In this document: one piece after another, positions 32,312 to 41,426 of the stretch
How the letters are laid out: every line of letters begins with the position of its first letter
How positions within the stretch are numbered: the stretch's first letter is position 1
DNA from: Streptomyces pyxinae
Lineage (GTDB): Bacteria; Actinomycetota; Actinomycetes; Streptomycetales; Streptomycetaceae
Assembly: GCF_024756275.1 (NCBI RefSeq)
Contig: NZ_JANUGQ010000026.1
Coordinates: forward strand, 34,674-98,673
Direction of reading: 5' to 3'
DNA: 64,000 nucleotides
Made by a program: the position numbers and the translations under genes
The notes under the pieces: generated by a model
Databases searched by the model: none
What the model was told of the DNA's origin: nothing
Seen by the model: the letters and a program-made list of their open reading frames with translations, nothing else

Positions 32312-33828
32312 CCTCCCCGCCACCCCGCCCCGCCCAGCAGCCCGGACCGGCCCCCGCGTCCGGACCGGCCCCGGCTTCCGGACCGGCCCCGGAACAGCCG
32401 CCCGCGCCCCGGCCCTCCCCGCTGCGCCGGCTGCGTGCCCTGCCGCTGCGCTCCCGGCTGGCCCTGCTCACCGCGCTGGCGGTGGCCGTGGCGGTGGCCG
32501 CGGTCTCGGTGACCTGCTGGCTGATGACCCGGGCGCAGCTGCTGGGCGAGCTGGACACCTCGCTCCAGAACTCCTCGCCGCCGGACAACCTGGTGCGCCA
32601 GACGCTGGGCGACTGCCGGTCCTCCGACAGCGGTGAGACCGGGTTCGCGTACACCCAGGTGGTGCTCCCGGACGGCAGCCGCTGTGTGGCGCCGGACTCG
32701 CGGCCGGTGCGGGTCGGGACGGACGACATCGCCGTGGCACGTGGCCACAGCGATGCGGCACTGCACACCACGGTCACCGACAACGGCCAGTCGGTCCGGG
32801 TGCACACCACCCGGACGGCGGTGTCGCCGCCGGGCAGCCCACCGGTGGAGGTGGCCGTCTCGCTCTCCCGCCCGCTGGACGAGATTGACACCGCCCTCAA
32901 CCGGCTGGCGCTGCTGCTGACCGTCCTGGCGGGCGTCGGCGTGGTGGGCGCGGGCGCGGCCGGGCTGTGGGTGGCCAGGACCGGGCTGCGGCCGGTGGAC
33001 CGGCTGACCGGCGCGGTGGAGCACGTGGCCCGCACCGAGGACCTGACGGTCCGGATCCCGGTGGAGGGCGAGGACGAGATCGCCCGGCTCTCGCGGTCCT
33101 TCAACGCCATGGCCACCGCCCTGGCCTCCTCGCGCGACCGGCAGTCCCAGCTGATCGCGGACGCCGGGCACGAGCTGCGCACCCCGCTGACCTCGCTGCG
33201 GACCAACATCGAGCTGCTGGCCCGCAGCGAGGAGACCGGCCGGGCGATCCCGGTCGAGGACCGGCGGGCCCTGATGGCCTCCGTGAAGGCCCAGATGACC
33301 GAGCTGGCCTCGCTGATCGGCGACCTCCAGGAGCTCTCCCGGCCGGACGCGGTCACCTCGGGGAAGCTGGAGGTGGTGGCGCTCCACGACATTCTGGGCG
33401 CCGCCCTGGAGCGCGCCCGGCTGCGCGGCCCCGAGCTGACCTTCACCGTCACCGACCGGACGCCCTGGTACGTACGGGCGGAGCCGGCGGCGCTGGAACG
33501 GGCGCTGGTGAACGTCCTGGACAACGCGGTCAAGTTCTCCCCGCCGGCCGGGTCCGTCGAGGTCGCCCTGACCGGCGGCGAACTGACCGTCCGGGACCAC
33601 GGCCCGGGCATCCCGCCCGAGGAACTGCCCCATGTCTTCGAACGCTTCTGGCGCTCCCCCTCGGCCCGCGGCCTCCCCGGCTCGGGCCTGGGCCTCTCCA
33701 TCGTCGCCCGCACCGTCCAGCGGTCCGGCGGCACCGTCGCCCTGACCGCCCCGCCCGACGGCGGCACCCTCGCCACCCTCCACCTCCCCGGCGCCCCCAC
33801 CCCGCCCCCGCCCCACCCCGCCCCCTGA
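32308..33828 (+). CDS. sensor histidine kinase
   Basis: This 506-residue partner of the preceding regulator starts at a GTG overlapping its stop by four bases. The order is a Pro/Ala-rich cytoplasmic start, TM1 (about 50-72), an extracellular sensor of ~130 residues with two cysteines, and TM2 (about 200-222). HAMP (223-276), a HisKA domain with the phosphoaccepting His288 in DAGHELRTPL, and an HATPase domain (NVLDNAVKF, VRDHGPGIPPEEL, GSGLGLSIV) follow. The end is a Pro/His-rich tail. The signal is unknown; an MprB-like envelope stress sensor is plausible. Confidence 0.93.
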   Translation: MTSPPPRPAQQPGPAPASGPAPASGPAPEQPPAPRPSPLRRLRALPLRSRLALLTALAVAVAVAAVSVTCWLMTRAQLLGELDTSLQNSSPPDNLVRQTLGDCRSSDSGETGFAYTQVVLPDGSRCVAPDSRPVRVGTDDIAVARGHSDAALHTTVTDNGQSVRVHTTRTAVSPPGSPPVEVAVSLSRPLDEIDTALNRLALLLTVLAGVGVVGAGAAGLWVARTGLRPVDRLTGAVEHVARTEDLTVRIPVEGEDEIARLSRSFNAMATALASSRDRQSQLIADAGHELRTPLTSLRTNIELLARSEETGRAIPVEDRRALMASVKAQMTELASLIGDLQELSRPDAVTSGKLEVVALHDILGAALERARLRGPELTFTVTDRTPWYVRAEPAALERALVNVLDNAVKFSPPAGSVEVALTGGELTVRDHGPGIPPEELPHVFERFWRSPSARGLPGSGLGLSIVARTVQRSGGTVALTAPPDGGTLATLHLPGAPTPPPPHPAP

Positions 33829-33966
33829 ACCCCGGCCCCGAACGCCGAAGGGACCCCGGCCCGGAAACGCCGAAGGGCGGCGCACCCGTACGGCGCGCCG
33901 TCCGTCAGGGAGTCGGCGGGGGGCCGGCCCGGAGGCCCCGGCCACCGCGACGCGGCGGCGGAGGGC

Positions 33967-34509
33967 TCAGATCCGCCGGCGGATCTCCGCGGCGAAGAGC
34001 GGTGCTCCGCCGGCCTCCAGCCGACCGAGCAGACCATGCAGATCGCGCGGCTCCCGCTGATAGCGCGCCACCTGCTCCCGCAGCACGGCCGGCACCCGGG
34101 CGGGAGTCAGGTCCAGCAGATCCAGCAGGAAGTCGTCGGGAGACAGCACCTCGATCTCGTACGGCTCGGTCGCGGTCACCGGGAAGTCCTTGAGGTTGCT
34201 CGTCACCACGACATGCGCCTCCCCGCGTACGGCCGCGGCCAGGACATGCCGGTCCTTCACGTCGTTGCCCATGGCGGGCACAAGATCGTCGTACCCCGTC
34301 ACACAGCTGTCGGGAAAGGCGTCCGCCATGGTCGCGACGAGGCGCCCGGCCCTCTGTTCACCCGGCCTCAGGGCGACGTTGCGCCGCAGTTCCTCCAGAA
34401 TGTCGGCCGACCAGAGCGGCTCATAGGTCTCCGCCTCGGCCAGCCGCAGCAGGGCGTCCCCGAGATAGTTGGGGTAGAGGACACAGGTGTCCAGCACGAC
34501 GCGCTGCAC
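33967..34509 (-). CDS. PIN domain toxin
   Basis: This 180-residue protein of the PIN ribonuclease fold has acidic metal ligands in VVLDTCVLYP (Asp7), ILEELRRN (Glu) and GNDVKDRHVLAAAV (Asp pair), with SNLKDFP at the fourth position. It follows the HTH gene by 15 bases and is therefore the toxin of a probable type II toxin-antitoxin module, expected to cut RNA. The GTG start at 34509 opens directly into the first PIN strand. It is convergent with the histidine kinase gene. Confidence 0.88.
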   Translation of the reverse strand: MQRVVLDTCVLYPNYLGDALLRLAEAETYEPLWSADILEELRRNVALRPGEQRAGRLVATMADAFPDSCVTGYDDLVPAMGNDVKDRHVLAAAVRGEAHVVVTSNLKDFPVTATEPYEIEVLSPDDFLLDLLDLTPARVPAVLREQVARYQREPRDLHGLLGRLEAGGAPLFAAEIRRRI

Positions 34510-34524
34510 AGTGCTCCCGGGTGA

Positions 34525-34971
34525 TCAGTTGTCGTACAGTCCGGACTCTTCGGTGAGTTGCACCAATTCGTCCAGACCGCTACGTCGTCTGCTGCGACGT
34601 AGCCTCCGGTACGCCAGCACGTCGGTGAGGAGCACCCGGCGGTGGCGTCCGGGCCGGGAGTAGGGGATCTCACCCCGATCGAGGATCTTGACGAACGTGG
34701 GCCGGCTGACGCCCAGCACGTCGGCAGCCTCCTGGGTGGTCAGGGTCGTGTGCGTGGGCGCCACGGTGACCGCCTTGCCTTCGGACAGCGCCCGGACGAC
34801 GGCCGTCAGCGCTTCGTAGACCTCGGCGGGCACGGTCTGAACGGTGCCGTCGGGGCCTCGCAGTGCGGCGGGTTCGCTCGCGGCCGGCGCACGGTCCATG
34901 AATGCGCGCAAGGCGGCGATCTCCGCGAGGTGCTCGGGCAGCAACGTGGTGTCTTCGGCCGTGCTGTGCAT
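34525..34971 (-). CDS. HTH (excisionase/MerR-like) antitoxin
   Basis: This 148-residue protein pairs with the PIN toxin. The C-terminal half has an excisionase-type winged HTH (LTTQEAADVLGVSRPTFVKIL, DRGEIPYSRPGRHRRVLLTDVLAY). A basic patch and an acidic end (DELVQLTEESGLYDN) probably wrap the toxin. ATG 34971 lies behind GGGAGA; an upstream in-frame start at 35025 is less likely. The family commonly autorepresses its operon. A 9-bp inverted repeat sits within the coding region at 34579-34603. Confidence 0.88.
   Translation of the reverse strand: MHSTAEDTTLLPEHLAEIAALRAFMDRAPAASEPAALRGPDGTVQTVPAEVYEALTAVVRALSEGKAVTVAPTHTTLTTQEAADVLGVSRPTFVKILDRGEIPYSRPGRHRRVLLTDVLAYRRLRRSRRRSGLDELVQLTEESGLYDN
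34579..34603. repeat. 9-bp perfect inverted repeat inside the antitoxin gene
   Basis: GCTACGTCG (34579-34587) and CGACGTAGC (34595-34603) flank a 7-base spacer in codons for the Arg-rich region before the acidic tail. It could be an mRNA hairpin or an internal operator, or be due to Arg codon runs. Confidence 0.6.
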
Positions 34972-35080
34972 GCTGTCTCTCCCTGTGGTGTCCTCCAAGA
35001 CTGACGCAATTCGAAAGAAACGCAAGCCTCCTTCCGGCCGGGCGGCCGGGGCCGGGGAACGGGCGGCGGAGGCGGAAACG

Positions 35081-35121
35081 CCCGACGGGCGGCGCGCCGG
35101 AGGGGAGCGCCGCCCGTCGGG
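35081..35121 (-). terminator. 15-bp stem terminator after the 5'-nucleotidase gene
   Basis: CCCGACGGGCGGCGC (35081-35095) and GCGCCGCCCGTCGGG (35107-35121) are perfect inverted repeats with an 11-base loop. They lie 75 bases past the nucleotidase stop and separate it from the toxin-antitoxin operon. Confidence 0.8.
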
Positions 35122-35196
35122 GTGAGCGGGGAGGCCCGGGCCCTCGTACGGAGGGTATGGGGAGCCGGGCCGGTGTCGCGGGTCGCCCGACGACCG

Positions 35197-37026
35197 CTAC
35201 TGGACGACCGTGATGCGGTCGGCGGCCGGCGGGGCGAGGGGGGCGGTGGGGGAGGAGTTGGCGGCCAGGTAGGCGTTGAGGAGGTCCAGGTCGGAGGGGC
35301 CGACCAGCTTGTTCTTGCCCTGGCCCAGCGCCGGGAAGCCGTCGCCGCCGCCCGCCAGGAACTCGTTCATGGCGACCCGGTAGGTCGTGGCCGGGTCGAG
35401 CGGGGTGCCGTTCAGCTTGACCGAGCCGTCCACCACCCGGGCGGCGCCGGTCCTGGTCATGTCCAGGGTGTAGGTGAGGCCCCGGGAGACCTGAAGGATC
35501 TTGGGGGAGCTCTCGTTGGCGCCGCTGACCTGCTGCTTCAGGCCCTCGATGAGCTGCGCGCCGGTGAGGTCGACGACATTGAGCATATTGGTGAACGGCT
35601 GGACGGTGAACGCCTCGCCGTAGGTGACCACGCCGTCGCCCTCGCTGCCGGACGCCTTGTGGACCAGGTCGGCCCGGATGCCGCCGGGGTTCATCAGGGC
35701 CAGCTGGGCGCCGCCCTTGTCGGCCGGGGCGAGACCGGCCAGCTGGGCGTCCGCGATCAGATCGCCGAGCGGCTTCTCGTACGCGGCGGAGCCGCGCCCG
35801 CCGATGTCGGCGGAGATGTATCCCTGCGGCCGGTCGGCGATCGGCGCGGCGAGCGCGTTCCACCGGTTGATCAGGGAGGTCATGTCCGCGGCCCTGGGCA
35901 CGTCCCGGGTGACCGCGTGGTTGGCGGAGTCGACCGAGGTGCGGACGATGTCCCGGGTCCGGCGGTCGTAGGTGAGGGTGGTGTCGGTGTAGAGCTTTCC
36001 GTAGGAGGCGGCCGAGGTGACCATGCGCGGCTTGCCGGACGGGTCCGGGACGGTGCAGACGTACGCCTGGTGGGTGTGGCCGGTGACCACCGCGTCGACC
36101 TGCGGGTTCAGCCGCTTGGCGATCTCGGTGATCGGGCCCGAGATCCCGTCGCCGGCGCCCGGCGAGTCGCAGTCGTAGTCGTACGACTGGGAGGCCGGCG
36201 ACCCGCCCTCGTGGATCAGCGCGACGATGGACTTGACGCCCTTGCGCTCCAGGATCTTGGTGTACTTGTCGATGGTCTCGACCTCGTCGCCGAACTTCAG
36301 GCCCTTGACGCCCTCCGCCGTGACGACGTTCGGGGTGCCCTCCAGGGTCACGCCGATGAAGCCGATCCGGACGCCGTCCCGCTCCCAGATGTAGTACGGG
36401 TCGAGGATCGGCCGGCCGGTCTTCTCGTTCGTCACATTGGCGGCCAGATACGGGAAGTCGGCGCCCTTGAAGCGCTTGCCCTTCTCGTAACAACCGCCGG
36501 TCGGGTGACACCCGCCGTTCTGCATCCGGGCCAGTTCCCTGGCGCCCTCGTCGAACTCGTGGTTGCCCACCGAGGTGACGTCCAGCTTCAGCTTGTTGAG
36601 CGCCTCGACGGTCGGCTCGTCGTGGAAGAGGCCGGACATCAGCGGGGAGGCGCCGATCATGTCACCGGCGGCGGCGGTCACCGAGTAGCGGTGGCCCTTG
36701 CGGGCCGTGCGCAGATGGGTGGCCAGGTACTCGACCCCGCCCGCGTCGATCTTCTCGGTGGTGCCGTCCGGCCGGGTGCGGGTGACCTGCCCGGAGGAGC
36801 CGGCCGGCGGCTCCAGATTGCCGTGCAGATCATTGAAGGAGAGCAGCTGCACATCGACGGTACGGCTCTGCCGGCCGTGCCCGTGCTGATCACCGCGGCC
36901 GTGGCCGGCGCTCTGGGCGCCCGGCGGCATGGCGGCCACCAGGGCCCCGGCCGTGGCCAGTCCGGCGGCCGCCGCCAGCACCCGCCTGGCCGCGCGCCCC
37001 TGCTTCTTCTTCGCTGTCGCTGACAT
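35197..37026 (-). CDS. secreted bifunctional metallophosphatase/5'-nucleotidase (UshA-like)
   Basis: This 609-residue exported enzyme releases phosphate and nucleoside from nucleotides or similar esters outside the cell. An N-terminal basic stretch and hydrophobic segment (about residues 11-36) form the signal peptide. A calcineurin-like metallophosphatase domain has LLSFNDLHGNL, VGNHEFDEGA and VTGHTHQAYVC. The C-terminal 5'-nucleotidase domain has NPGGIRADL, YGEAFTVQPF and NEFLAGGGDGFPAL. ATG 37026 lies behind GAGGGG. Phosphate control is likely given the nearby pho genes, but I found only a weak PHO-like word (about 37197-37213). Confidence 0.92.
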   Translation of the reverse strand: MSATAKKKQGRAARRVLAAAAGLATAGALVAAMPPGAQSAGHGRGDQHGHGRQSRTVDVQLLSFNDLHGNLEPPAGSSGQVTRTRPDGTTEKIDAGGVEYLATHLRTARKGHRYSVTAAAGDMIGASPLMSGLFHDEPTVEALNKLKLDVTSVGNHEFDEGARELARMQNGGCHPTGGCYEKGKRFKGADFPYLAANVTNEKTGRPILDPYYIWERDGVRIGFIGVTLEGTPNVVTAEGVKGLKFGDEVETIDKYTKILERKGVKSIVALIHEGGSPASQSYDYDCDSPGAGDGISGPITEIAKRLNPQVDAVVTGHTHQAYVCTVPDPSGKPRMVTSAASYGKLYTDTTLTYDRRTRDIVRTSVDSANHAVTRDVPRAADMTSLINRWNALAAPIADRPQGYISADIGGRGSAAYEKPLGDLIADAQLAGLAPADKGGAQLALMNPGGIRADLVHKASGSEGDGVVTYGEAFTVQPFTNMLNVVDLTGAQLIEGLKQQVSGANESSPKILQVSRGLTYTLDMTRTGAARVVDGSVKLNGTPLDPATTYRVAMNEFLAGGGDGFPALGQGKNKLVGPSDLDLLNAYLAANSSPTAPLAPPAADRITVVQ

Positions 37027-37750
37027 CTGTCCCCTCATGTCCCCGTCGCCCGGCACCGTCCCGGCCCTCGTCCGGCCGTCGCCCGGTGCCGCCCCGGTGT
37101 CGCCCCTGCGGTCCGACGGCCAACGGCCGTCCCGGTCAGGCGAGTCCGGGCACGGCGCGATGGTGTCCCGGGCAGCCTAAGGTCAACGCGCGTAGCGCGA
37201 CAGGGGTGAGCGGGTTACGAGCTGGTTGCCATCGGGCACCGCGAGTCCGTCCCCGGCCGGCCGGCGGCCCCCGAGCCGCGGCCACAGGGTGGCACCCGGC
37301 CCGTTCCCGCCGGGTCGGCCGGTCGTCGCGGGCGTTCCTCCTCGGGCGGCCACGGGATGGCGCGGGCCCGACCCTCCCCGGGTGGCCGGCCGTCACCGAT
37401 CGACCCCCGTCCCGGCGGCCGCGCGGCGCAGGCCCGTGCCTCCCTGGGCGTCCGGGCGTCACCGACCGGTCCCCGGCCCGGCGGCCGGGCGACTGCCACC
37501 GGCCGCGTGGCCGGACGGCACCGGCCCGTCCCTCCCCCGGGCGGCCGAGCGCGGGAGTCTCGTGACCTCCCGGGCGGCCGGGCGTGGCAGATTCCGATCT
37601 CCCGGGCGGCCGGACTCGGGGTGGCCCGTGACCTCCCGGGCGGCCGCCGCACCGGCCGGACCCCGGCCCGGCGGCCGGGCGCGGGAGGCCCGGCGGCCGG
37701 CGCGGGGCGGGTCCCCGGAACGGCCGGGGCGCCGCCGTAGGCTCGTACGT
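37027..37750. repeat. 724-base intergenic region with CCGGGCGGCCGGGCG repeats
   Basis: This gap lies between divergent genes. 37040-37220 holds the nucleotidase promoter area, including TTGACC on the minus strand near 37180 and the word GCTCACCCCTG. 37230-37735 repeats a core of CCCGGGCGGCCGG every roughly 35-60 bases. Translation in any frame gives simple Pro/Gly/Arg/Ala repeats and no credible gene. Confidence 0.55.
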
Positions 37751-38695
37751 ATGACGACTGACGCCCCCGTTTCCCGCGTCGAGCCCGGCCGGCGCATCGA
37801 CACCCTCGCAGAACTCGTCCCCGAGCAGGCCCGTGACGTCCTCGCCCTGCTCGACGAGGCGGCCCGCTCCGACGGGATGCAGGCCGTCTCCGAACAGGGC
37901 CGGCTGCGACTGCGGCACGGCGGGCGACCGGGCGTGTCCCATCTGCTGCTCACGGTCCGGGACGAACTCATCGGCTACGCCCAGCTGGAGGACACCGACC
38001 CGGTGGAGCCGCCCGCCGCCGAGCTGGTGGTGCACCCCTCGCACCGGGGCCGGGGGCACGGCCGGGCGCTCGGCTCCGCGCTGCTGGCCGCCTCCGGGAA
38101 GCGGTTGCGGGTCTGGGCGCACGGCGGCAAGCCGGCCGCCCGGCACCTGGCCCAGGTCCTCGGGCTGACCCTCTTCCGCGAACTGCGCCAGCTGCGCCGC
38201 CCGTTGACCGGCCCCTCGGCCCCCGCCACCCCGGAACCGGCGCTGCCGCCCGGGATCACCGTGCGGACCTTCGTCCCCGGCCGGGACGACGAGGCATGGC
38301 TCGCCGCCAACGCCGCCGCCTTCGCCCACCACCCCGAGCAGGGCGCCCTCACCCAGCGGGACCTGGACGAGCGGAAGACCGAGCCCTGGTTCGACCCGGC
38401 CGGGTTCTTCCTCGCGGTCCGGGAGGCGGACGGGCGGATCATGGGCTTCCACTGGACCAAGACCCACACCGCTGAGCAGCTGGGCGAGGTCTATGTCGTC
38501 GGGGTCCTCCCGGACGCCCAGGGCGGCGGACTCGGCAAGGCGCTCACCGCCATCGGCCTCCGCCACCTGGCCGGACAGGGACTGCCGACCGCGATGCTCT
38601 ATGTGGACGCCGACAACACGGCGGCGGTCACGGTCTACGAGCGGCTGGGCTTCACCACCCACGAGGTGGACCTGATGTACCGCTCGGAGAGCTGA
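37751..38695 (+). CDS. mshD: mycothiol synthase MshD
   Basis: MshD catalyses the last step of mycothiol synthesis, acetylation of the cysteinyl amine of Cys-GlcN-Ins with acetyl-CoA. The 314-residue protein has two GNAT domains. The first is degenerate but retains HPSHRGRGHGRALGSALL. The second is catalytic, with YVVGVLPDAQGGGLGKALTAIGL and the end NTAAVTVYERLGF. Length fits the family. ATG 37751 begins just before conserved sequence. It is monocistronic in appearance, with long intergenic regions on both sides. Confidence 0.94.
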   Translation: MTTDAPVSRVEPGRRIDTLAELVPEQARDVLALLDEAARSDGMQAVSEQGRLRLRHGGRPGVSHLLLTVRDELIGYAQLEDTDPVEPPAAELVVHPSHRGRGHGRALGSALLAASGKRLRVWAHGGKPAARHLAQVLGLTLFRELRQLRRPLTGPSAPATPEPALPPGITVRTFVPGRDDEAWLAANAAAFAHHPEQGALTQRDLDERKTEPWFDPAGFFLAVREADGRIMGFHWTKTHTAEQLGEVYVVGVLPDAQGGGLGKALTAIGLRHLAGQGLPTAMLYVDADNTAAVTVYERLGFTTHEVDLMYRSES

Positions 38696-39164
38696 CCGGG
38701 GCGCCCGGGGCCGCGCGGACGCTCCCGGCCTCGGGCGGGGCGGCACGGGAGCGTCCGGAACCGGGCGGCCGGGCGGGGCGGCACCGGAGCGGCACGGGAC
38801 GCGGCGCGACCAGGCACAGAACCGTCCCGGCAGCCGTACGGGACCGGCGCGGAGGCCGCCTGGGACGCGGCGGACTGGCACGGGGGGGGCGGCGCGGGAG
38901 GCGTACGGAAGCCGTACGGGAGCGGCGCGCTGATCGTACGAACGTACGACGGGCGCGGACGTCGCGGGGCACGGGACCGCACCCGGGGCGTCATACGGTC
39001 GTCACCGGACGTTCAGACACGCTTGCGACGCTCGGTGAATGACGCCCGCCGTGCCCGCAGCCGCCCCTGAGGACCCCCCGGGGCCGTCCCCGGAGCGGAG
39101 CCCCACGCCCCCGGCCGTCGGCTCCGCCGCGCTTGACCAGCCGCTCGCGCGGAACAATGGCCCT
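38696..39164. other. intergenic region upstream of ppk
   Basis: No gene is seen. 38696-38930 is GC-rich with GGGCGGCACGGGA-type repeats and an eight-G run (38882-38889). A double palindrome, CGTACGAACGTACG, lies near 38936-38949. 39010-39044 contains GTTCAGACACG, CTTGCGACGCT and CGGTGAATGAC at 11-base steps. This could be a degenerate PHO box, since ppk is phosphate-regulated in streptomycetes. Confidence 0.4.
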
Positions 39165-41426
39165 ATGAGCCAGCAGCCCGCCGAGGTTCCGGTCCAGCAC
39201 AGCCAGCCGTCCGCGCCGTCGGCGCCCTCCGCTCCCTCCAGGGGGGCCCTCGCCGCGCACCGGCCGCGCACCGTGGCGGCCGACCGGGCCCCGGGGCTCG
39301 CGCCCGGCATGCCCGACATGGACGCCGGCCCCGACACGTACGAGGACGACGGCACCGGCGCCGAGCTGCCGGAGGGGCGGTTCCTGGACCGGGAGCGCAG
39401 CTGGCTGGCGTTCAACGAGCGGGTGCTGGAACTGGCCGAGGATCCGGCGACCCCGCTGCTGGAGCGCGCCAACTTCCTGGCGATCTTCGCCTCCAACCTG
39501 GACGAGTTCTTCATGGTCCGGGTGGCCGGGCTGAAGCGCCGGATCGCCACCGGGGTGGCCACCCGGTCCGCCTCGGGCCTCCAGCCCCGGGAGGTGCTGG
39601 ACCTCATCTGGACCCGCTCCCGCGAGCTCATGGCCCGGCACGCCGCCTGCTGCCAGCAGGACGTGGCGCCCGCCCTGGCCGACGAGGGCATCCACCTCAT
39701 CCGCTGGCCGGAGCTGACCGAGAAGGAGCAGGCCCGGCTCTTCACGCTCTTCCGGCAGCGGATCTTCCCGGTGCTCACCCCGCTCGCCGTGGACCCGGCA
39801 CACCCCTTCCCGTACATCTCCGGCCTCTCCCTCAACCTCGCCGTGGTCGTCCGCAACCCGGTCAGCGGCCACCGCCACTTCGCGCGTGTGAAGGTTCCGC
39901 CGCTGCTCTCCCGGTTCCTGGAGGCGTCCCCACACCGGTTCGTGCCGATCGAGGACGTGATCGCCGCGCATCTGGAGGAGCTCTTCCCCGGCATGGAGGT
40001 GCTCGCCCACCACATGTTCCGGGTGACCAGGAACGAGGACCTGGAGGTCGAGGAGGACGACGCCGAGAACCTGCTGAAGGCGCTGGAGAAGGAGCTGATG
40101 CGGCGCCGCTTCGGGCCGCCGGTCCGGCTGGAGGTCGAGGAGTCGATCGACCCGTACGTGCTCGACCTGCTGGTCCGGGAGCTGAAGGTCTCCGACGCCG
40201 AGGTCTATCCGCTGCCCGGCCCGCTCGACCTCACCGGGCTGTTCGGGATCGCCGGGCAGGACCGGCCGGAGCTGAAGTACCCCAAGTTCGTGGCCGGCAC
40301 CCACCGGGACCTCGCCGAGGTGGAGTCCGCGTCGGCGCCCGACGTCTTCGCCGCGCTGCGCGAGCGGGACGTGCTGCTGCACCACCCGTACGACTCCTTC
40401 TCCACCTCCGTCCAGCTCTTCCTGGAGCAGGCGGCGGCCGACCCGGACGTGCTGGCGATCAAGCAGACGCTCTACCGCACCTCGGGCGACTCCCCCATAG
40501 TCGACGCCCTGATCGACGCGGCCGAGTCCGGCAAGCAGGTGCTGGTCCTGGTCGAGATCAAGGCCCGGTTCGACGAGCAGGCCAACATCAAATGGGCCCG
40601 CAAACTGGAGGAGGCCGGCTGCCATGTGGTCTACGGCCTGGTCGGCCTGAAGACCCACTGCAAGCTGTCGCTGGTGGTCCGCCAGGAGGGCGAGATCCTG
40701 CGCCGGTACAGCCATGTCGGTACCGGCAACTACCATCCCAAGACCGCCCGGCTCTACGAGGATCTGGGCCTGCTCACCACCGACCCGCAGGTCGGCGCGG
40801 ACCTCTCCGACCTGTTCAACCGGCTCTCCGGCTACTCCCGCCGGGAGACCTACCGGCGGCTGCTGGTCGCGCCGAAGTCGCTGCGGGACGGACTGGTCCA
40901 GCGGATCGAGAAGGAGATCACCCACCACCGGGCCGGGCGCCCGGCCTTCGTCCGGATCAAGGTCAACTCGATGGTGGACGAGGGCGTCGTGGACGCCTGC
41001 TACCGGGCTTCCCGGGCGGGTGTGCCGGTGGACATCTGGGTGCGCGGCATCTGCGCCCTGCGGCCCGGGGTGCCCGGGCTCTCGGAGAACATCCGGGTGC
41101 GCTCGGTGCTCGGCCGGTTCCTGGAGCATTCGCGTATCTTCGCGTTCGGGAACGCCGGAGAGCCGGAGGTGTGGATCGGCAGCGCCGACATGATGCACCG
41201 CAATCTGGACCGGCGGATCGAGGCGCTGGTACGGGTCTCCGACCCCGGGCACCGGGCCTCCCTCACCCAGTTCCTGGAGACCGGCATGGCCGACACCACC
41301 TCCTCCTGGCACCTGGGCCCGGACGGCGACTGGACCCGGCACGCCACCGACGCGGACGGCCAGCCGCTGCGGCACGTCCAGGAGATGCTCATCGAGGCGC
41401 GGAGGCGCAAGCGTGGCAAGCCCTGA
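39165..41426 (+). CDS. ppk: polyphosphate kinase Ppk1
   Basis: This enzyme reversibly makes polyphosphate from ATP at the membrane or in the cytosol. The 753-residue protein has a ~65-residue low-complexity start, then the PPK N domain (FLDRERSWLAFNERVLELAED). The middle and C-terminal PLD-like domains carry the two histidine motifs LKTHCKLSLV and LEHSRIFAF, plus HVGTGNYHPKTARLYED and SADMMHRNLDRRIEAL. ATG 39165 is chosen over 39039 because upstream codons are poorly conserved in composition. It overlaps the CHAD gene by 14 bases, so the two are one operon. Confidence 0.95.
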   Translation: MSQQPAEVPVQHSQPSAPSAPSAPSRGALAAHRPRTVAADRAPGLAPGMPDMDAGPDTYEDDGTGAELPEGRFLDRERSWLAFNERVLELAEDPATPLLERANFLAIFASNLDEFFMVRVAGLKRRIATGVATRSASGLQPREVLDLIWTRSRELMARHAACCQQDVAPALADEGIHLIRWPELTEKEQARLFTLFRQRIFPVLTPLAVDPAHPFPYISGLSLNLAVVVRNPVSGHRHFARVKVPPLLSRFLEASPHRFVPIEDVIAAHLEELFPGMEVLAHHMFRVTRNEDLEVEEDDAENLLKALEKELMRRRFGPPVRLEVEESIDPYVLDLLVRELKVSDAEVYPLPGPLDLTGLFGIAGQDRPELKYPKFVAGTHRDLAEVESASAPDVFAALRERDVLLHHPYDSFSTSVQLFLEQAAADPDVLAIKQTLYRTSGDSPIVDALIDAAESGKQVLVLVEIKARFDEQANIKWARKLEEAGCHVVYGLVGLKTHCKLSLVVRQEGEILRRYSHVGTGNYHPKTARLYEDLGLLTTDPQVGADLSDLFNRLSGYSRRETYRRLLVAPKSLRDGLVQRIEKEITHHRAGRPAFVRIKVNSMVDEGVVDACYRASRAGVPVDIWVRGICALRPGVPGLSENIRVRSVLGRFLEHSRIFAFGNAGEPEVWIGSADMMHRNLDRRIEALVRVSDPGHRASLTQFLETGMADTTSSWHLGPDGDWTRHATDADGQPLRHVQEMLIEARRRKRGKP

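Noticed and set aside
37176..37213. PHO box for the 5'-nucleotidase gene (GCTCACCCCTG and GTTGACC on the minus strand)
   Set aside because: The two words are 24 bases apart, not a multiple of the 11-base period, and only one matches well.
39010..39044. PHO box upstream of ppk
   Set aside because: Three 11-base units can be drawn, but only the first resembles GTTCAC, so it is mentioned in the intergenic note and not called as a site.
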